A stretch of DNA of 64,000 bases. Origin: Peribacillus asahii (GTDB lineage Bacteria > Bacillota > Bacilli > Bacillales > DSM-1321). The notes under the pieces were generated by a model, which was not told the DNA's origin, searched no databases, and saw nothing but the letters and a program-made list of their open reading frames with translations. Within the stretch, counting starts at the first letter, position 1; the number at the start of each line of letters is the position of its first letter. Of this stretch, positions 54,275-63,983 are shown piece by piece. A program made the translations under genes and the position numbers. The DNA lies in assembly GCF_004006295.1 (NCBI RefSeq), contig NZ_CP026095.1, positions 4,453,501 through 4,517,500 of the forward strand. Reading direction: 5' to 3'.

Positions 54275-56577
54275 ACGTTTTTGATTCTACCCTCTATTTG
54301 CGGGTTAACCGTCTTCAACCCACTCACATACTCACTGAAGTTCTCCCAGTCAGCTAGGCCGATGTCGGTGACTCGTCCTTGTTCATAGGCTTTTTGGAAA
54401 ACGGCGAAGCCGTCTCCACCTTTTGCGGTAAAGGCATTTGTAGCAACAACGTATTCACTGGATAACTGCAACTCTGAATACGAACCGCCTTGTAGCACTT
54501 CTACTTTCTGAACACGGCTGCCCGCAGGTTTACTGCTGTCAAACGTGAATTTCAAGCCTGATACATGTAAGAAGCCGCCGCTTTCTTTCGGCACTTGACT
54601 AACACTATGTTCTAACGCTTGGATAATCTCTGCTCCTGTCAGTTTCACTGTTGCTAACGTATTTCCAAACGGAAGTACGGTTAACACATCGCCTAACGTA
54701 ATCTCTCCTTGGTCAATCGGAGCGCGGATTCCACCGCCATTTTGGAACGCAATCACTGTATCTTTATTAAACTCTTTCGCTTTACTCAGCATGCCATCTG
54801 TAATTAAATTGCCGAGTGCCGTTTCATTTTTGCGCACACTCGGCTTCGTATCGTCCCCGGAATCACGAGGATTATCTAGGGCTTGAACGGCTGTTGCTCC
54901 GATTGGCGTGTTTTTCACTTCTTCTATTTTGGCTGAATATGTTTTTAACAATGCGGCCGCTTCAGGGTCTTCTTGTTTATCGGCTAGTTTAATCAGTTGA
55001 CCGGCTTGGCCGATCACTTGCCCCTTCTGATTAAATTGAACATCAACCGTTCCTAAGTAATCACTATATTGATAGGCCTGAACAATAACAGTCGGCGCTT
55101 TCGTTTTCCCTTTTTCATCTTTATTCACGACGACCGGTTGATCTAATTGTGTATGGCTATGCCCGCCAACAATGACATCAATGCCATCCACTTCCGTCGC
55201 TAACGTAAGGTCATTATCGTAGGCTGGATTGTCATCATACCCAATATGAGTCACAGCAACAATTTTATTTACGCCTCGTTTTTCAAAAGCTGTAACGGCT
55301 TTTTCCGCTTCTTCCTTATAATTCTCAAACTCAACATTTCCAGGACTCGAAATAGCCTTCGTTTCCTCTGTCGTTAAGCCGAAGATTCCAACCTTTTCAC
55401 CGTTTACTTCTTTAATGATTCCATTATAAATCTGACCATCCCTCGGCTTAGACGTAATGGCATTCGTAAACAATCCTTTCAGCTTATCGTCTTTGCTAAA
55501 ATTCACATTGGAGCTGACAAATGAAAACTCAGCTCCCTTCACAAACTGGGCTAATGCTCCATGCCCCTCAGCCGTTGCACCTAAATCGAATTCATGATTG
55601 CCGAATGTCATCACATCGTATTTCATTAGGTTCATAAACCGCAGATCAGCTTGTCCTTTAAATTCATTAAAATATAACGTTCCCGTTAGCACATCACCTG
55701 CATCGACTAACAGAGCAGCTGGTTTGCTCGCTCGCACTTCCTTCACTGCCGTTACTCGTTTCGCGACATTATCAAGATGAGCATGCGTATCGTTCGTATG
55801 CATTAAAGATAAGGTGAACTTTTCCTTTGCATCATACTTCGCCTTTACAGCTTGTACATATTGGTGAATCGCTTGACCGAGCACTGAAGTTTTATCGACT
55901 TTTTCAAGCTGGGCAGCAACGGCTGTCATCCGCTTTTCTGCCGTTTGCAATTTTCCTTTTTCAATTAAATCCTCTGCTTGTGCGTAGTAATAATATACTT
56001 TTATATCGCCTGCTAGCGCTTGTTTCGTCACTTTTGTGAATTGGTTAGAAAGAAGTGCTTCAATTTTGGCACCGTATACTGTATTTTTAATCGCTTTATC
56101 GGCTTTTTTTACAGCTTCTTGAAGTGCTTCATATCGTTTCAACACTTGATTCGGTTTTTGATTTACAACTGCTTGCTCGAGCGCTTTTAATGCTTTATCA
56201 TTCGCGAATTTTGCCTTTTCAGCTGCTTTGTAGCCTTTGACATATCCTTCTGCCCGCGTGATGTACTTGTTGTATGCTTTAATTTCTTTGTATCGAGCTT
56301 CTTTTTGTTTATTGGATAAATTAGATTTTTTAATGGCTGCGTCGATTTCTTTTTTTACTTTTTTCGCGGCTTTAATTTCTTTTTCAACCGTTGCTACGGA
56401 AGCTAATGTCGTCGTCTTGAAATAGGTGTTATAAGGTTTTTTCATAGTAGACTTGGCCAATTGAATCTTGCTTCTAAGGCTATCTGCTGCTTCTGACTGC
56501 GTCGGAGCAACCGTCGTAATCACACTTCCGGCGATTGCCGCAGCCATTGCCACTTTAAACATCTTCTTATTCCCCAT
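54265..56577 (-). CDS. wall-anchored 5'-nucleotidase with N-terminal SbsC-like module
   Basis: 770 aa. Signal peptide MGNKKMFKVAMAAAIAGSVITTVAPTQSEAA almost identical in type to the S-layer paralogs. Residues about 32-250 are a diverged form of the same helical wall module (KNTVYGAKIEALL in place of KVFGPDARRLL). The metallophosphoesterase domain (about 260-500) has HTNDTHAH, VDAGDVLTG, FGNHEFDLG, THIGYDD and GGHSHTQLDQ; the C-terminal 5'-nucleotidase domain has GNLITDGM, QNGGGIRAPI and TNAFTAKGGDGF. It releases phosphate or nucleosides from nucleotides outside the cell. The C-terminus KNVSQ-stop is completed by R13. Confidence 0.92.
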   Translation of the reverse strand: MGNKKMFKVAMAAAIAGSVITTVAPTQSEAADSLRSKIQLAKSTMKKPYNTYFKTTTLASVATVEKEIKAAKKVKKEIDAAIKKSNLSNKQKEARYKEIKAYNKYITRAEGYVKGYKAAEKAKFANDKALKALEQAVVNQKPNQVLKRYEALQEAVKKADKAIKNTVYGAKIEALLSNQFTKVTKQALAGDIKVYYYYAQAEDLIEKGKLQTAEKRMTAVAAQLEKVDKTSVLGQAIHQYVQAVKAKYDAKEKFTLSLMHTNDTHAHLDNVAKRVTAVKEVRASKPAALLVDAGDVLTGTLYFNEFKGQADLRFMNLMKYDVMTFGNHEFDLGATAEGHGALAQFVKGAEFSFVSSNVNFSKDDKLKGLFTNAITSKPRDGQIYNGIIKEVNGEKVGIFGLTTEETKAISSPGNVEFENYKEEAEKAVTAFEKRGVNKIVAVTHIGYDDNPAYDNDLTLATEVDGIDVIVGGHSHTQLDQPVVVNKDEKGKTKAPTVIVQAYQYSDYLGTVDVQFNQKGQVIGQAGQLIKLADKQEDPEAAALLKTYSAKIEEVKNTPIGATAVQALDNPRDSGDDTKPSVRKNETALGNLITDGMLSKAKEFNKDTVIAFQNGGGIRAPIDQGEITLGDVLTVLPFGNTLATVKLTGAEIIQALEHSVSQVPKESGGFLHVSGLKFTFDSSKPAGSRVQKVEVLQGGSYSELQLSSEYVVATNAFTAKGGDGFAVFQKAYEQGRVTDIGLADWENFSEYVSGLKTVNPQIEGRIKNVSQ

Positions 56578-56714
56578 ACTGGTACATCCCCCTTATAAAT
56601 AGAATTTCCCTATCTCTTATGATACGATGAAATGGGCAAATAAAAGCCTTTCAATACAAAATTTTACATTAATTCACATAAAAAATATATCCACAAGCGG
56701 CTGAGGTGTTTCCA

Positions 56715-57545
56715 ATGGAAAATAAAGACCAATTGCGAGAAGAATTGAAAACAATTGAAAAATGGGAGAAAGATCAAAAAGGATTGTTTTTTTGGGAGAA
56801 GCTAGGGCGCATCCCTTTTATGATGCTGGACAAAGTAACGCCTAAGTTTCTTCATAATAAAATAAACGATTTACTAGATGAAATTGCGAATTATATCGAC
56901 ACTGGCGGTCAATATTTAGTGAACAATGATGCTACGCTAGATAAAGCATCTAAACTATTATCCTCCGATGGAAAACTTACATTAGAAGATGTTCAAACAT
57001 TCCCTCTTGAGAATATGGATAAAGTCGCAAATGCTTTTATCGCGACAAGAGCGAAAAATGCTCAAATTCAAGGAGCGACTACTGGAATTGGCGGGATATT
57101 TACATTAGCTATCGATATTCCGCTTATTCTAGGATTAACATTGAAGACGATTCAGGAAGTAGCTGTCGCTTATGGGTATGATCCAACAGATAAAGAAGAA
57201 CGAATCTTTATGGTCAAATGCATGCAATTTACTTCATCCGATGTCGTAGGAAAGAAAGCGATATTAGAAGAATTGACCGCTCCAAAAAGAGAGCAAGGCT
57301 TCTCCCAACTACAAGGATGGCGAGAAGTATTTATGACGTACCGAGATAATTTTGGCTGGAAGAAGCTTTTTCAAATGATTCCGATTGCCGGGATGATTTT
57401 CGGAGCGTATATGAACAAAACAGCGATTCAAGATGTTGGCGAAGCCGCTAATATGCTGTATAAAAAAAGACGAGTGTTGGAGCGATTAGAACGATTGGAC
57501 AATCTAGATCTACTAATCACAGATAAAAAGGAGCCTACTACATGA
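56715..57545 (+). CDS. EcsC family protein
   Basis: 276 aa from ATG 56715, with GAGGTG just upstream. EcsC signature: N-terminal WEKDQKGLFFWEKLGRIPFMMLDKVTPKF, a glycine-rich segment GATTGIGGIFTLAIDIPLILGLTL (membrane-associating), and C-terminal GMIFGAYMNKTAIQDVGEAA. Biochemical role unknown. Overlaps the phosphatase gene by 4 bases. Confidence 0.88.
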   Translation: MENKDQLREELKTIEKWEKDQKGLFFWEKLGRIPFMMLDKVTPKFLHNKINDLLDEIANYIDTGGQYLVNNDATLDKASKLLSSDGKLTLEDVQTFPLENMDKVANAFIATRAKNAQIQGATTGIGGIFTLAIDIPLILGLTLKTIQEVAVAYGYDPTDKEERIFMVKCMQFTSSDVVGKKAILEELTAPKREQGFSQLQGWREVFMTYRDNFGWKKLFQMIPIAGMIFGAYMNKTAIQDVGEAANMLYKKRRVLERLERLDNLDLLITDKKEPTT

Positions 57546-58012
57546 TTAACGTTTTATTTGTTTGCCTCGGAAACATTTGCCGTTCACCGATGGCTGAAGC
57601 AATCTTTCGTGACTTACTTGAAAAAGAACAGTTAAGCGACCAAATAACGGTCGATTCAGCGGCCACAAGTTCATGGCATATTGGAAGTCCTCCACATAAA
57701 GGCACGGTGACGATTTTAAAAAAATATAACATCTCATCAGCAGGCCTTGCCGGACGCCAACTGCAAAAAGAAGACTTTGAGAAATTCGAGTACATTGTAG
57801 GGATGGATGAAAGTAATGTTGCGAACATTTATGAAATGACAGGCCAACCTAACCATCCAAAAATTATCCGCCTGCTCGATTTAACAGACCATAAAAAAGA
57901 TGTCCCGGACCCTTACTATACAGGGGATTTCCAAGAAACGTTTAACCTTGTTACAGACGGCTGCCAAGCTTTACTTGAGAAGATCCGGGTCGAGCATAAC
58001 GTAACGAAATAA
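57542..58012 (+). CDS. low-molecular-weight protein tyrosine phosphatase
   Basis: 156 aa. P-loop FVCLGNICRSPMAE (Cys-x5-Arg-Ser, about residues 7-14) and general acid Asp in VPDPYYTG. May reverse tyrosine phosphorylation, perhaps including the exopolysaccharide kinase, though it is encoded 11 kb away. Coupled to the EcsC gene. Confidence 0.93.
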   Translation: MINVLFVCLGNICRSPMAEAIFRDLLEKEQLSDQITVDSAATSSWHIGSPPHKGTVTILKKYNISSAGLAGRQLQKEDFEKFEYIVGMDESNVANIYEMTGQPNHPKIIRLLDLTDHKKDVPDPYYTGDFQETFNLVTDGCQALLEKIRVEHNVTK

Positions 58013-58016
58013 TAAG

Positions 58017-58057
58017 AAAAGGAAATCCCGCGAATGTGAGTGGGATTTCCTTTTTTT
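58017..58057 (+). terminator. terminator of the EcsC-phosphatase operon
   Basis: AAAAGGAAATCCC and GGGATTTCC with TTTTTTT. Confidence 0.88.
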
Positions 58058-58083
58058 ACAAACGCCAAAGAAAGTTCAAAATA

Positions 58084-58120
58084 GGGCAGCGCGAGGAATT
58101 CCGTTTTCCTCACGCTGCCC
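58084..58120 (-). terminator. terminator of the thiolase operon
   Basis: GGGCAGCGCGAGGAA pairs with TTCCTCACGCTGCCC (14 of 15), with TATTTTG after it on the minus strand. Confidence 0.8.
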
Positions 58121-58142
58121 CGACAAGGAGGTCTAACCAAGC

Positions 58143-59330
58143 TTATTTACCGGGCACTTCAATCATAATCGCGTCCCCTTGACCGCCGCCAGAACAAATC
58201 GCTGCGATTCCGATACCGCCGCCTCGGCGCTTCAATTCATAAGCAAGCGTTAAAATAACACGTGCGCCACTGGCACCGATTGGATGACCAAGAGCGACTG
58301 CACCGCCGTTAACATTTACTTTTTCCGGATCAAGTCCAGCTATTTGATTGCTTACAAGTGCAACAGCAGCAAAAGCTTCATTAATTTCAAATAAGTCAAT
58401 ATCCGCAACCGTTTTTCCTGTTTTATTTAAAAGCTTATTTATAACAAGACCCGGTGTTTGCGGGAAGTTTCCAGCCTCTACCGCAACCTCTGCATGAGCT
58501 ATTACTGTAGCAAGAACATCTTTGTTTTCTTTTCTAGCACGTTCATCACTCATGAGTACAAGCGCAGCAGCACCGTCATTAATACCAGGTGCGTTACCTG
58601 CTGTAATCGTGCCCTCTTTACTAAAGGCTGGACGTAATTTTTCTAATACATCTTTCGTAGTTTCCTTACGCGGAGCTTCATCTTTTTCTACAATAATCGG
58701 ATTGCCCTTCTTCTGAGGCACTTCCACTGCTACAATTTCTTCTGCAAGCTTCCCAGCTTCTATTGCCTCAAATGCCAGTCTGTGACTTCGGACAGCCCAC
58801 TCATCCTGCAAGTCACGTGACAACCCGAATTCTGTTGCTGTGCTGTCCCCGTAATTCCCCATGTGTACACCAGTGAAACTGCACGATAAACCATCATGAA
58901 TCATCAAATCCACCATTGGCGTATCACCCATGCGGATGCCCCAACGGGATTTAGGCACAGCATAAGGGGTGTTCGACATCGACTCCATGCCACCGGCGAG
59001 AATGACTTCCTCATCACCTGAACGAATAATCTGATCAGCAAGCGTCACACTGCGAAGACCTGAGGCACATACTTTATTAATTGTTTCCGTTTTAACATCC
59101 CACGGAATACCGGCTGCACGTGCAGCTTGGCGGGAGGGAATTTGCCCCTGCCCGGCCTGCAGGACATTACCAAAAATAACCTCATCGATTTCTTCCGGCT
59201 TCACGCCCGCACGATTAAGTGCTTCTTTCATTGCAATTCCACCAAGCTCTGATGCACTTAATGATGAAAGTGCACCGCCAAATTTTCCAAAAGGTGTTCG
59301 TGCCCCATCTACAATTACCGTTCTTGACAT
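58143..59330 (-). CDS. acetyl-CoA C-acetyltransferase (thiolase)
   Basis: 395 aa. Catalytic Cys in NKVCASGLRSV (about 88), His in LGHPIGASGARV and Cys in AAICSGGGQGDA. Together with the CoA-transferase it turns acetoacetate into two acetyl-CoA, or works in reverse. Last of the three-gene operon. Confidence 0.93.
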   Translation of the reverse strand: MSRTVIVDGARTPFGKFGGALSSLSASELGGIAMKEALNRAGVKPEEIDEVIFGNVLQAGQGQIPSRQAARAAGIPWDVKTETINKVCASGLRSVTLADQIIRSGDEEVILAGGMESMSNTPYAVPKSRWGIRMGDTPMVDLMIHDGLSCSFTGVHMGNYGDSTATEFGLSRDLQDEWAVRSHRLAFEAIEAGKLAEEIVAVEVPQKKGNPIIVEKDEAPRKETTKDVLEKLRPAFSKEGTITAGNAPGINDGAAALVLMSDERARKENKDVLATVIAHAEVAVEAGNFPQTPGLVINKLLNKTGKTVADIDLFEINEAFAAVALVSNQIAGLDPEKVNVNGGAVALGHPIGASGARVILTLAYELKRRGGGIGIAAICSGGGQGDAIMIEVPGK

Positions 59331-59347
59331 AGAATCATCCCCTTTTT

Positions 59348-60001
59348 TTAGTTTACTGCTACAAGCTCAGGAGCTACAGAAAACTGTGCCTCTGTGTTTG
59401 CTCTTACTTCTTCAACAGAAACATTCCCTTGCGTTTCGACTAGAACCATCCCTTCAGGAGTAAAATCAAAAACAGCCAAATCAGTAATTAATCGGTTCAC
59501 CACTTGCTGACCAGTCAATGGAAGTGTACATGCCTTTTTCACTTTTGATTCTCCATGTTTATTCACATGCTCCATAATCACTACCACACGCTTTGCTCCG
59601 TTGACAAGATCCATCGCGCCGCCCATACCTTTTACCATTTTCCCAGGAATCATCCAGTTCGCCAAATCCCCTTGTTCTGACACTTCCATTCCCCCAAGAA
59701 TAGCAAGGTCAATATGGCCGCCGCGAATCATAGCAAACGACTCTGCGCTGTCAAAAAATGAGGAACCCGGAACGACAGTCACGGTTTCTTTTCCAGCATT
59801 GATTAAATCCGCATCTTCCTCACCTGCTACTGGATATGGCCCAATACCAAGTAGACCATTTTCCGATTGAAGCAACACATCGCAATCATCTGGAATTTCA
59901 TTTGCAATAAGTGTCGGCAGGCCAATACCTAAGTTAACATTCATGCCATCTTTAATTTCCTGAACTGCTCTTTTTACAATATCCAAACGTTTATCGCTCA
60001 T
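59348..60001 (-). CDS. 3-oxoacid CoA-transferase, subunit B
   Basis: 217 aa from ATG 60001, GGAG 9 bases upstream. Type I CoA-transferase: [25 protein letters not shown] (catalytic Glu in SENG) and GMGGAMDLV. Forms a heteromer with the subunit encoded just upstream; transfers CoA to acetoacetate. Confidence 0.92.
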   Translation of the reverse strand: MSDKRLDIVKRAVQEIKDGMNVNLGIGLPTLIANEIPDDCDVLLQSENGLLGIGPYPVAGEEDADLINAGKETVTVVPGSSFFDSAESFAMIRGGHIDLAILGGMEVSEQGDLANWMIPGKMVKGMGGAMDLVNGAKRVVVIMEHVNKHGESKVKKACTLPLTGQQVVNRLITDLAVFDFTPEGMVLVETQGNVSVEEVRANTEAQFSVAPELVAVN

Positions 60002-60030
60002 ATTCAGACACTCCATTCCTTCAAAAAATT

Positions 60031-60732
60031 TTAAGCTTTTGCAACCGTCCGTCGTTCAATGCGTTTTTCATAATTCGACCCAAGCAATAAACGTTGTACA
60101 TAAACGCCTGGTGTATGGATTTCATCTGGATCTAGTTCACCAGGTTCCACAATTTCCTCTACTTCTGCAATCGTTATTTTTCCGGCCATCGCTGCAAGTG
60201 GATTAAAGTTGCGAGCAGTCTTTCGGTACACGAGGTTACCAAATTTATCTGCTTTCCATGCTTTTACAAGTGCGAAATCCCCTACAATTCCTCGTTCTAA
60301 AAGATATTTCTTCCCGTCAAAAATCTTCGTTTCTTTTCCTTCTTCAATTGGTGTACCGACTCCTGTTGCTGTATAAAAACCAGGGATGCCTGCACCGCCA
60401 GCTCGCATTCGCTCTGCAAGTGTACCTTGAGGAGTCAATTCGACTTCCAATTCTCCGCTTAAATACTGCTGTTCAAAAATTTTATTTTCTCCGACATAAG
60501 AAGCGACCATTTTCTTGATTTGCTTATTTGCAAGCAACAGCCCAAGTCCCCAATCATCGACTCCGCAATTATTACTAACAACTGTCAAATCCTTTGTTCC
60601 TTGCTCTTTAAGAGCCTGAATCGAATACTCCGGAATACCTGAAAGACCAAAACCGCCCACAATAATCGTTGAACCATCCTTAATATCTGAAACCGCTTCC
60701 AAGAAGGAATTCATTACTTTGCTGTTTTTCAT
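60031..60732 (-). CDS. 3-oxoacid CoA-transferase, subunit A
   Basis: 233 aa. [16 protein letters not shown] (CoA-binding loop), [14 protein letters not shown] and [23 protein letters not shown] are classic for ScoA/AtoD. First gene of the operon, divergent from the LysR gene. Confidence 0.92.
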   Translation of the reverse strand: MKNSKVMNSFLEAVSDIKDGSTIIVGGFGLSGIPEYSIQALKEQGTKDLTVVSNNCGVDDWGLGLLLANKQIKKMVASYVGENKIFEQQYLSGELEVELTPQGTLAERMRAGGAGIPGFYTATGVGTPIEEGKETKIFDGKKYLLERGIVGDFALVKAWKADKFGNLVYRKTARNFNPLAAMAGKITIAEVEEIVEPGELDPDEIHTPGVYVQRLLLGSNYEKRIERRTVAKA

Positions 60733-60860
60733 CTGGCTCCCCCTCCAACACTTTGAATATTTAGAATAATTTATTTATTTACAGTTTACATTTCTATTCT
60801 CTATAAGTAAAATACATAAAAGGAATAAGGAATATGAAAATAAAGAATAAATAGGAGAAA

Positions 60861-61745
60861 ATGATGGAATTACGAGACATAAACTCATTTATCGAAGTCG
60901 CTAATCATAAAAGTTTTACAAAAGCTGCTGCCCATTCCTACTTAACGCAACCTTCTTTAAGTAAAGCTATAAAGAAATTAGAGGAGGAACTTCATGTTGA
61001 ACTGTTTGATCGCTCAACGAGACATTTACGACTGACAGATGCAGGGCAGATTGTATACCAGCAGGGGCAAAAAGCACTGGCAGCATTGTCTGAATTAGAT
61101 GTACTTTTAGAGGAGCTCATGGATATTACTGCGGGCACAATTAAAATCGGGATTCCTCCTCTGATTGGCACACTTTTTTTCCCTGATATCGCTCGTCGCT
61201 TCAATCAAAAATATCCAAAAGTATCCCTTGAGCTGACTGAACTCGGCGCCAAATTGCTTGGCCAGCTTATCGAAGATGGACAGGTCGATCTAGGTATCAT
61301 TGTCATGCCAGCCAATGAGAAAAAATTCAATATCTACCCGTTTATTCAAGATGAATTCGTTTTATATATTCACGAAGATCATCCACTCGCCCATAAACAG
61401 TCTATTTCTTTGAGTGAACTAAGAGACGAAAGATTCATCTTGTTTTCGAAGGACTTTACTTTACATGACCACGTTATCCAAGCATGTGAAAACCATGGAT
61501 TCACCCCAACGATCTCTTATCAAAGCTCACAGTGGGATTTAATCGTCGGACTCGTCTCATCAAAACTTGGTATCGCGTTATTGCCGAGATTAATTTATGA
61601 CAAACAAACTAACAGCAATGTCAAAATCATACCGATTGAAGAAAACTCCACTCTCCTTTGGAAGCTCGGGATTATTACTAAAAAAGGCGCCTATCATTCT
61701 TTTGCATTAAAAGAGTTATTGAAGATGTTAGGTGAAGAAGAGTGA
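60861..61745 (+). CDS. LysR-family transcriptional regulator
   Basis: 294 aa, ATG-ATG start after AGGAG. N-terminal winged HTH MELRDINSFIEVANHKSFTKAAAHSYLTQPSLSKAIKKLEEELHVELFDR; effector domain from about 90. Divergent from the CoA-transferase operon with 128 bases between, so it is the probable regulator of acetoacetate use. Inducer unknown. Confidence 0.92.
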   Translation: MMELRDINSFIEVANHKSFTKAAAHSYLTQPSLSKAIKKLEEELHVELFDRSTRHLRLTDAGQIVYQQGQKALAALSELDVLLEELMDITAGTIKIGIPPLIGTLFFPDIARRFNQKYPKVSLELTELGAKLLGQLIEDGQVDLGIIVMPANEKKFNIYPFIQDEFVLYIHEDHPLAHKQSISLSELRDERFILFSKDFTLHDHVIQACENHGFTPTISYQSSQWDLIVGLVSSKLGIALLPRLIYDKQTNSNVKIIPIEENSTLLWKLGIITKKGAYHSFALKELLKMLGEEE

Positions 61746-61791
61746 TTTTTAAGGATAATGATATGTTGGGGGAAAGGGAGGTCTGAAAATT

Positions 61792-62249
61792 GAGGGACAT
61801 TTCTCTGGCTCGTTTTCTCGGTTTTGTTCTTCATGACCCTAATGAAGGACATTTCACTGGTTGAACTTCTCGGTTTTGTCCTTCATAACTCCAATGAAGG
61901 ACATTTCACTAGCTCAAGTTCTTGATTTTGTCCTTCATAACTCCAATGAAGGACATTTCACTAGCTCAAGTTCTTGATTTTGTCCTTCATAACCCTGATG
62001 AGGGACATTTCTCTGGCTCGTTTTCTCGATTTTGTCCTTCATAACCCTAATGAAGGACATTTCACTGGTTGAACTTCTCGGTTTTGTCCTTCATAACTCC
62101 AATGAAGGACATTCCACTAGCTCAAGTTCTCGATTTTGGCCTTCATAACCCTAATGAAGGACATTTCTCTGGCTCGGTTTCTCGGTTTTGTCCTTCATGA
62201 CCCTGATGAAGGACATTTTCCTGGCTCATTTTCTTGATTTTGTCCTTCA
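61792..62249. repeat. tandem array B of about nine 52-bp hairpin units
   Basis: Units of GTCCTTCAT-N7-ATGAAGGAC plus a 27-base linker. Two alternating linker types occur (ATTTCACTGGTTGAACTTCT and ATTTCTCTGGCTCGTTTTCT), and blocks repeat in order, showing duplication by unit. Same family as array A. Confidence 0.88.
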
Positions 62250-62274
62250 ACACACTTTAAGAATGGCAAAAAGG

Positions 62275-62319
62275 AAGGCTGCCCCGAAAGCCACTTTTCA
62301 TGACTTTTGGGACAGCCTT
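62275..62319. terminator. hairpin module closing array B
   Basis: AAGGCTG and CAGCCTT enclose CCCCGAAAGCCACTTTTCATGACTTTTGGGA-like sequence, near-identical to 8869-8917. Between convergent genes (LysR and spo0M), so a terminator role is likely. Confidence 0.55.
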
Positions 62320-62346
62320 ATATATATCTATATATCATTGACTTAA

Positions 62347-63276
62347 TTAAGACTCCTCACCATCATCGCCGCCGAAGAAATCAAAAGCTTCTTCAAATTC
62401 CTCTGCTTCTTCTTCAAACATTTCCTCAACAAACTCATCCATCACTTCGGCAACTAACATACCTCCTAACACACCAACAGCTAATCCGCCAATCATGCCG
62501 GGTAAAGCGGAAGAAATACCGTGATGACGATTAGCCTCATAAGAAAAAGGCTGTGTATAAATATATGGCTGTTCAACTGCTTCAGCGATATATTGACCTA
62601 ATACTTTCTCAAGCTCTGCTTCATTTTCAAGAATAGTCCAATCTAAGCGAAATTCTCGTTTTGCTTCCACTTCTTTGTAGCCGTTTTTGCAATCTACTTC
62701 CATCCAAACAGAAATCCCCGATTGTTCAGCAGCAAAGCGCATTTCCACTTCACTTACTTGTCCTAAGAATGCCTGAGTAGGGAAAAAAGCAAATTCCTGA
62801 CCATATTGATCAATTTTACCTGAATCCGCCTTCTCTCGAAAACCTAATCGGCCCATTGCATTAAAAATGGCTTGAAGTGCCCCTTGTGGTTGAACAATGA
62901 GATGATCAACATCTTTACGATCGACTCCTCCCTCGATATCTAGGTGTGTATCAAAATGATAGGAAACCGTTCCTCGTGAAACCGGGATATTCGTAGGCAG
63001 TGCATAATGAAAAGGGATTACCTTTTGTTCTTTAGGCTGAATGCGGTCGCGGCTCATAAGCGGTATATACGCAATCTCCTTTGAAACGTTACCTTGCTTC
63101 AGTGAGACATTCATCATAAGGCGAACAGCCAATTGATTGATTTTCTGCTCTACCTCACCACCTTGAATAACGACTTCTCCTTGGATACTTTCCCCTGCTT
63201 GATACTGCTGATGATTAAACTGTAAATCTACAGTAGCAGCTCCTTTTCCTAAGCTGGCTAAAATCTTTTTGAACAT
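62347..63276 (-). CDS. spo0M: sporulation-control protein Spo0M-like (arrestin fold)
   Basis: 309 aa from ATG 63276, AAGGAAG upstream; the frame extends further but without an SD. Beta-sandwich arrestin-like N-terminal domain: MFKKILASLGKGAATVDLQF, GEVVIQGG. Then FHYALPTNIPVSRGTVSYHF. A Gly-rich hydrophobic helix (about 255-275) and acidic tail EEMFEEEAEEFEEAFDFF. In B. subtilis the protein is under sigma-H and affects Spo0A activity. Confidence 0.9.
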   Translation of the reverse strand: MFKKILASLGKGAATVDLQFNHQQYQAGESIQGEVVIQGGEVEQKINQLAVRLMMNVSLKQGNVSKEIAYIPLMSRDRIQPKEQKVIPFHYALPTNIPVSRGTVSYHFDTHLDIEGGVDRKDVDHLIVQPQGALQAIFNAMGRLGFREKADSGKIDQYGQEFAFFPTQAFLGQVSEVEMRFAAEQSGISVWMEVDCKNGYKEVEAKREFRLDWTILENEAELEKVLGQYIAEAVEQPYIYTQPFSYEANRHHGISSALPGMIGGLAVGVLGGMLVAEVMDEFVEEMFEEEAEEFEEAFDFFGGDDGEES

Positions 63277-63384
63277 AGTGTTTCTTCCTTTCAACGTTTT
63301 AATATGTAAGTAAAATAGTTCCCTAAGATTATTGAGATACTTTATAAATATACGATAAACATTGAAAATAGTTTCAAATAAAAG

Positions 63385-63416
63385 AAAAAACACTAACCTT
63401 ATTTGGGCTAGTGTTT
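63385..63416 (-). terminator. terminator of the tRNA cluster
   Basis: AAACACTAGCC and GGTTAGTGTTT pair (one mismatch tolerated as G-T), then TTTC on the minus strand, just after tRNA-Ile. Confidence 0.82.
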
Positions 63417-63477
63417 GTTGTCTTAAAAAGTCTCACTATTACAAGCTACTGTTGAATAATAAGAAGTACTATATGAG

Positions 63478-63551
<74 letters not shown>

Positions 63552-63556
63552 ATATT

Positions 63557-63630
63557 TGGAGCGGGTGAAGAGAATCGAACTCTCATCATCAGCTTGGAAG
63601 GCTGAGGTTTTACCACTAAACTACACCCGC
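63557..63630 (-). tRNA. tRNA-Gly (TCC)
   Basis: GCGGGTGTAGTTTAGTGG, anticodon loop CTTCCAA, ends CACCCGCTCCA with encoded CCA. Confidence 0.95.
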
Positions 63631-63633
63631 ATA

Positions 63634-63710
63634 TGGCGGTCCGGACGGGACTCGAACCCGCGACCTCCTGCGTGACAGGCAGGCATTCTAACCAGCTGAA
63701 CTACCGGACC
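63634..63710 (-). tRNA. tRNA-Asp (GTC)
   Basis: GGTCCGGTAGTTCAGCTGG, anticodon loop CTGTCAC, encoded CCA. Confidence 0.95.
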
Positions 63711-63731
63711 ATATGATATTAGATTTAAATA

Positions 63732-63808
<77 letters not shown>

Positions 63809-63817
63809 ATATTAAGA

Positions 63818-63893
63818 TGGTGAGTCATGCAGGATTCGAACCTGCGACCCTCTGATTAAAAGTCAGATGCTCTACCAACTGAGCTAATGACTC
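63818..63893 (-). tRNA. tRNA-Lys (TTT)
   Basis: GAGTCATTAGCTCAGTTGG, anticodon loop CTTTTAA, ends TGACTCACCA. Confidence 0.95.
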
Positions 63894-63900
63894 ATGCAAA

Positions 63901-63976
63901 TGGTGGAGGATGACGGGATCGAACCGCCGACCCTCTGCTTGTAAGGCAGATGCTCTCCCAGCTGAGCTAATCCTCC
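63901..63976 (-). tRNA. tRNA-Val (TAC)
   Basis: GGAGGATTAGCTCAGCTGG, anticodon loop CTTACAA, ends ATCCTCCACCA. Confidence 0.95.
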
Positions 63977-63983
63977 AAAATAG

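Noticed and set aside
60733..60860. LysR operator between lysR and the CoA-transferase operon
   Set aside because: AT-rich sequence gives several loose T-N11-A matches; none has convincing symmetry.
62307..62534. Plus-strand frame opposite spo0M
   Set aside because: It is antisense to the conserved spo0M end, rich in His/Arg/Gln from acidic codons on the other strand, and has no ribosome site.
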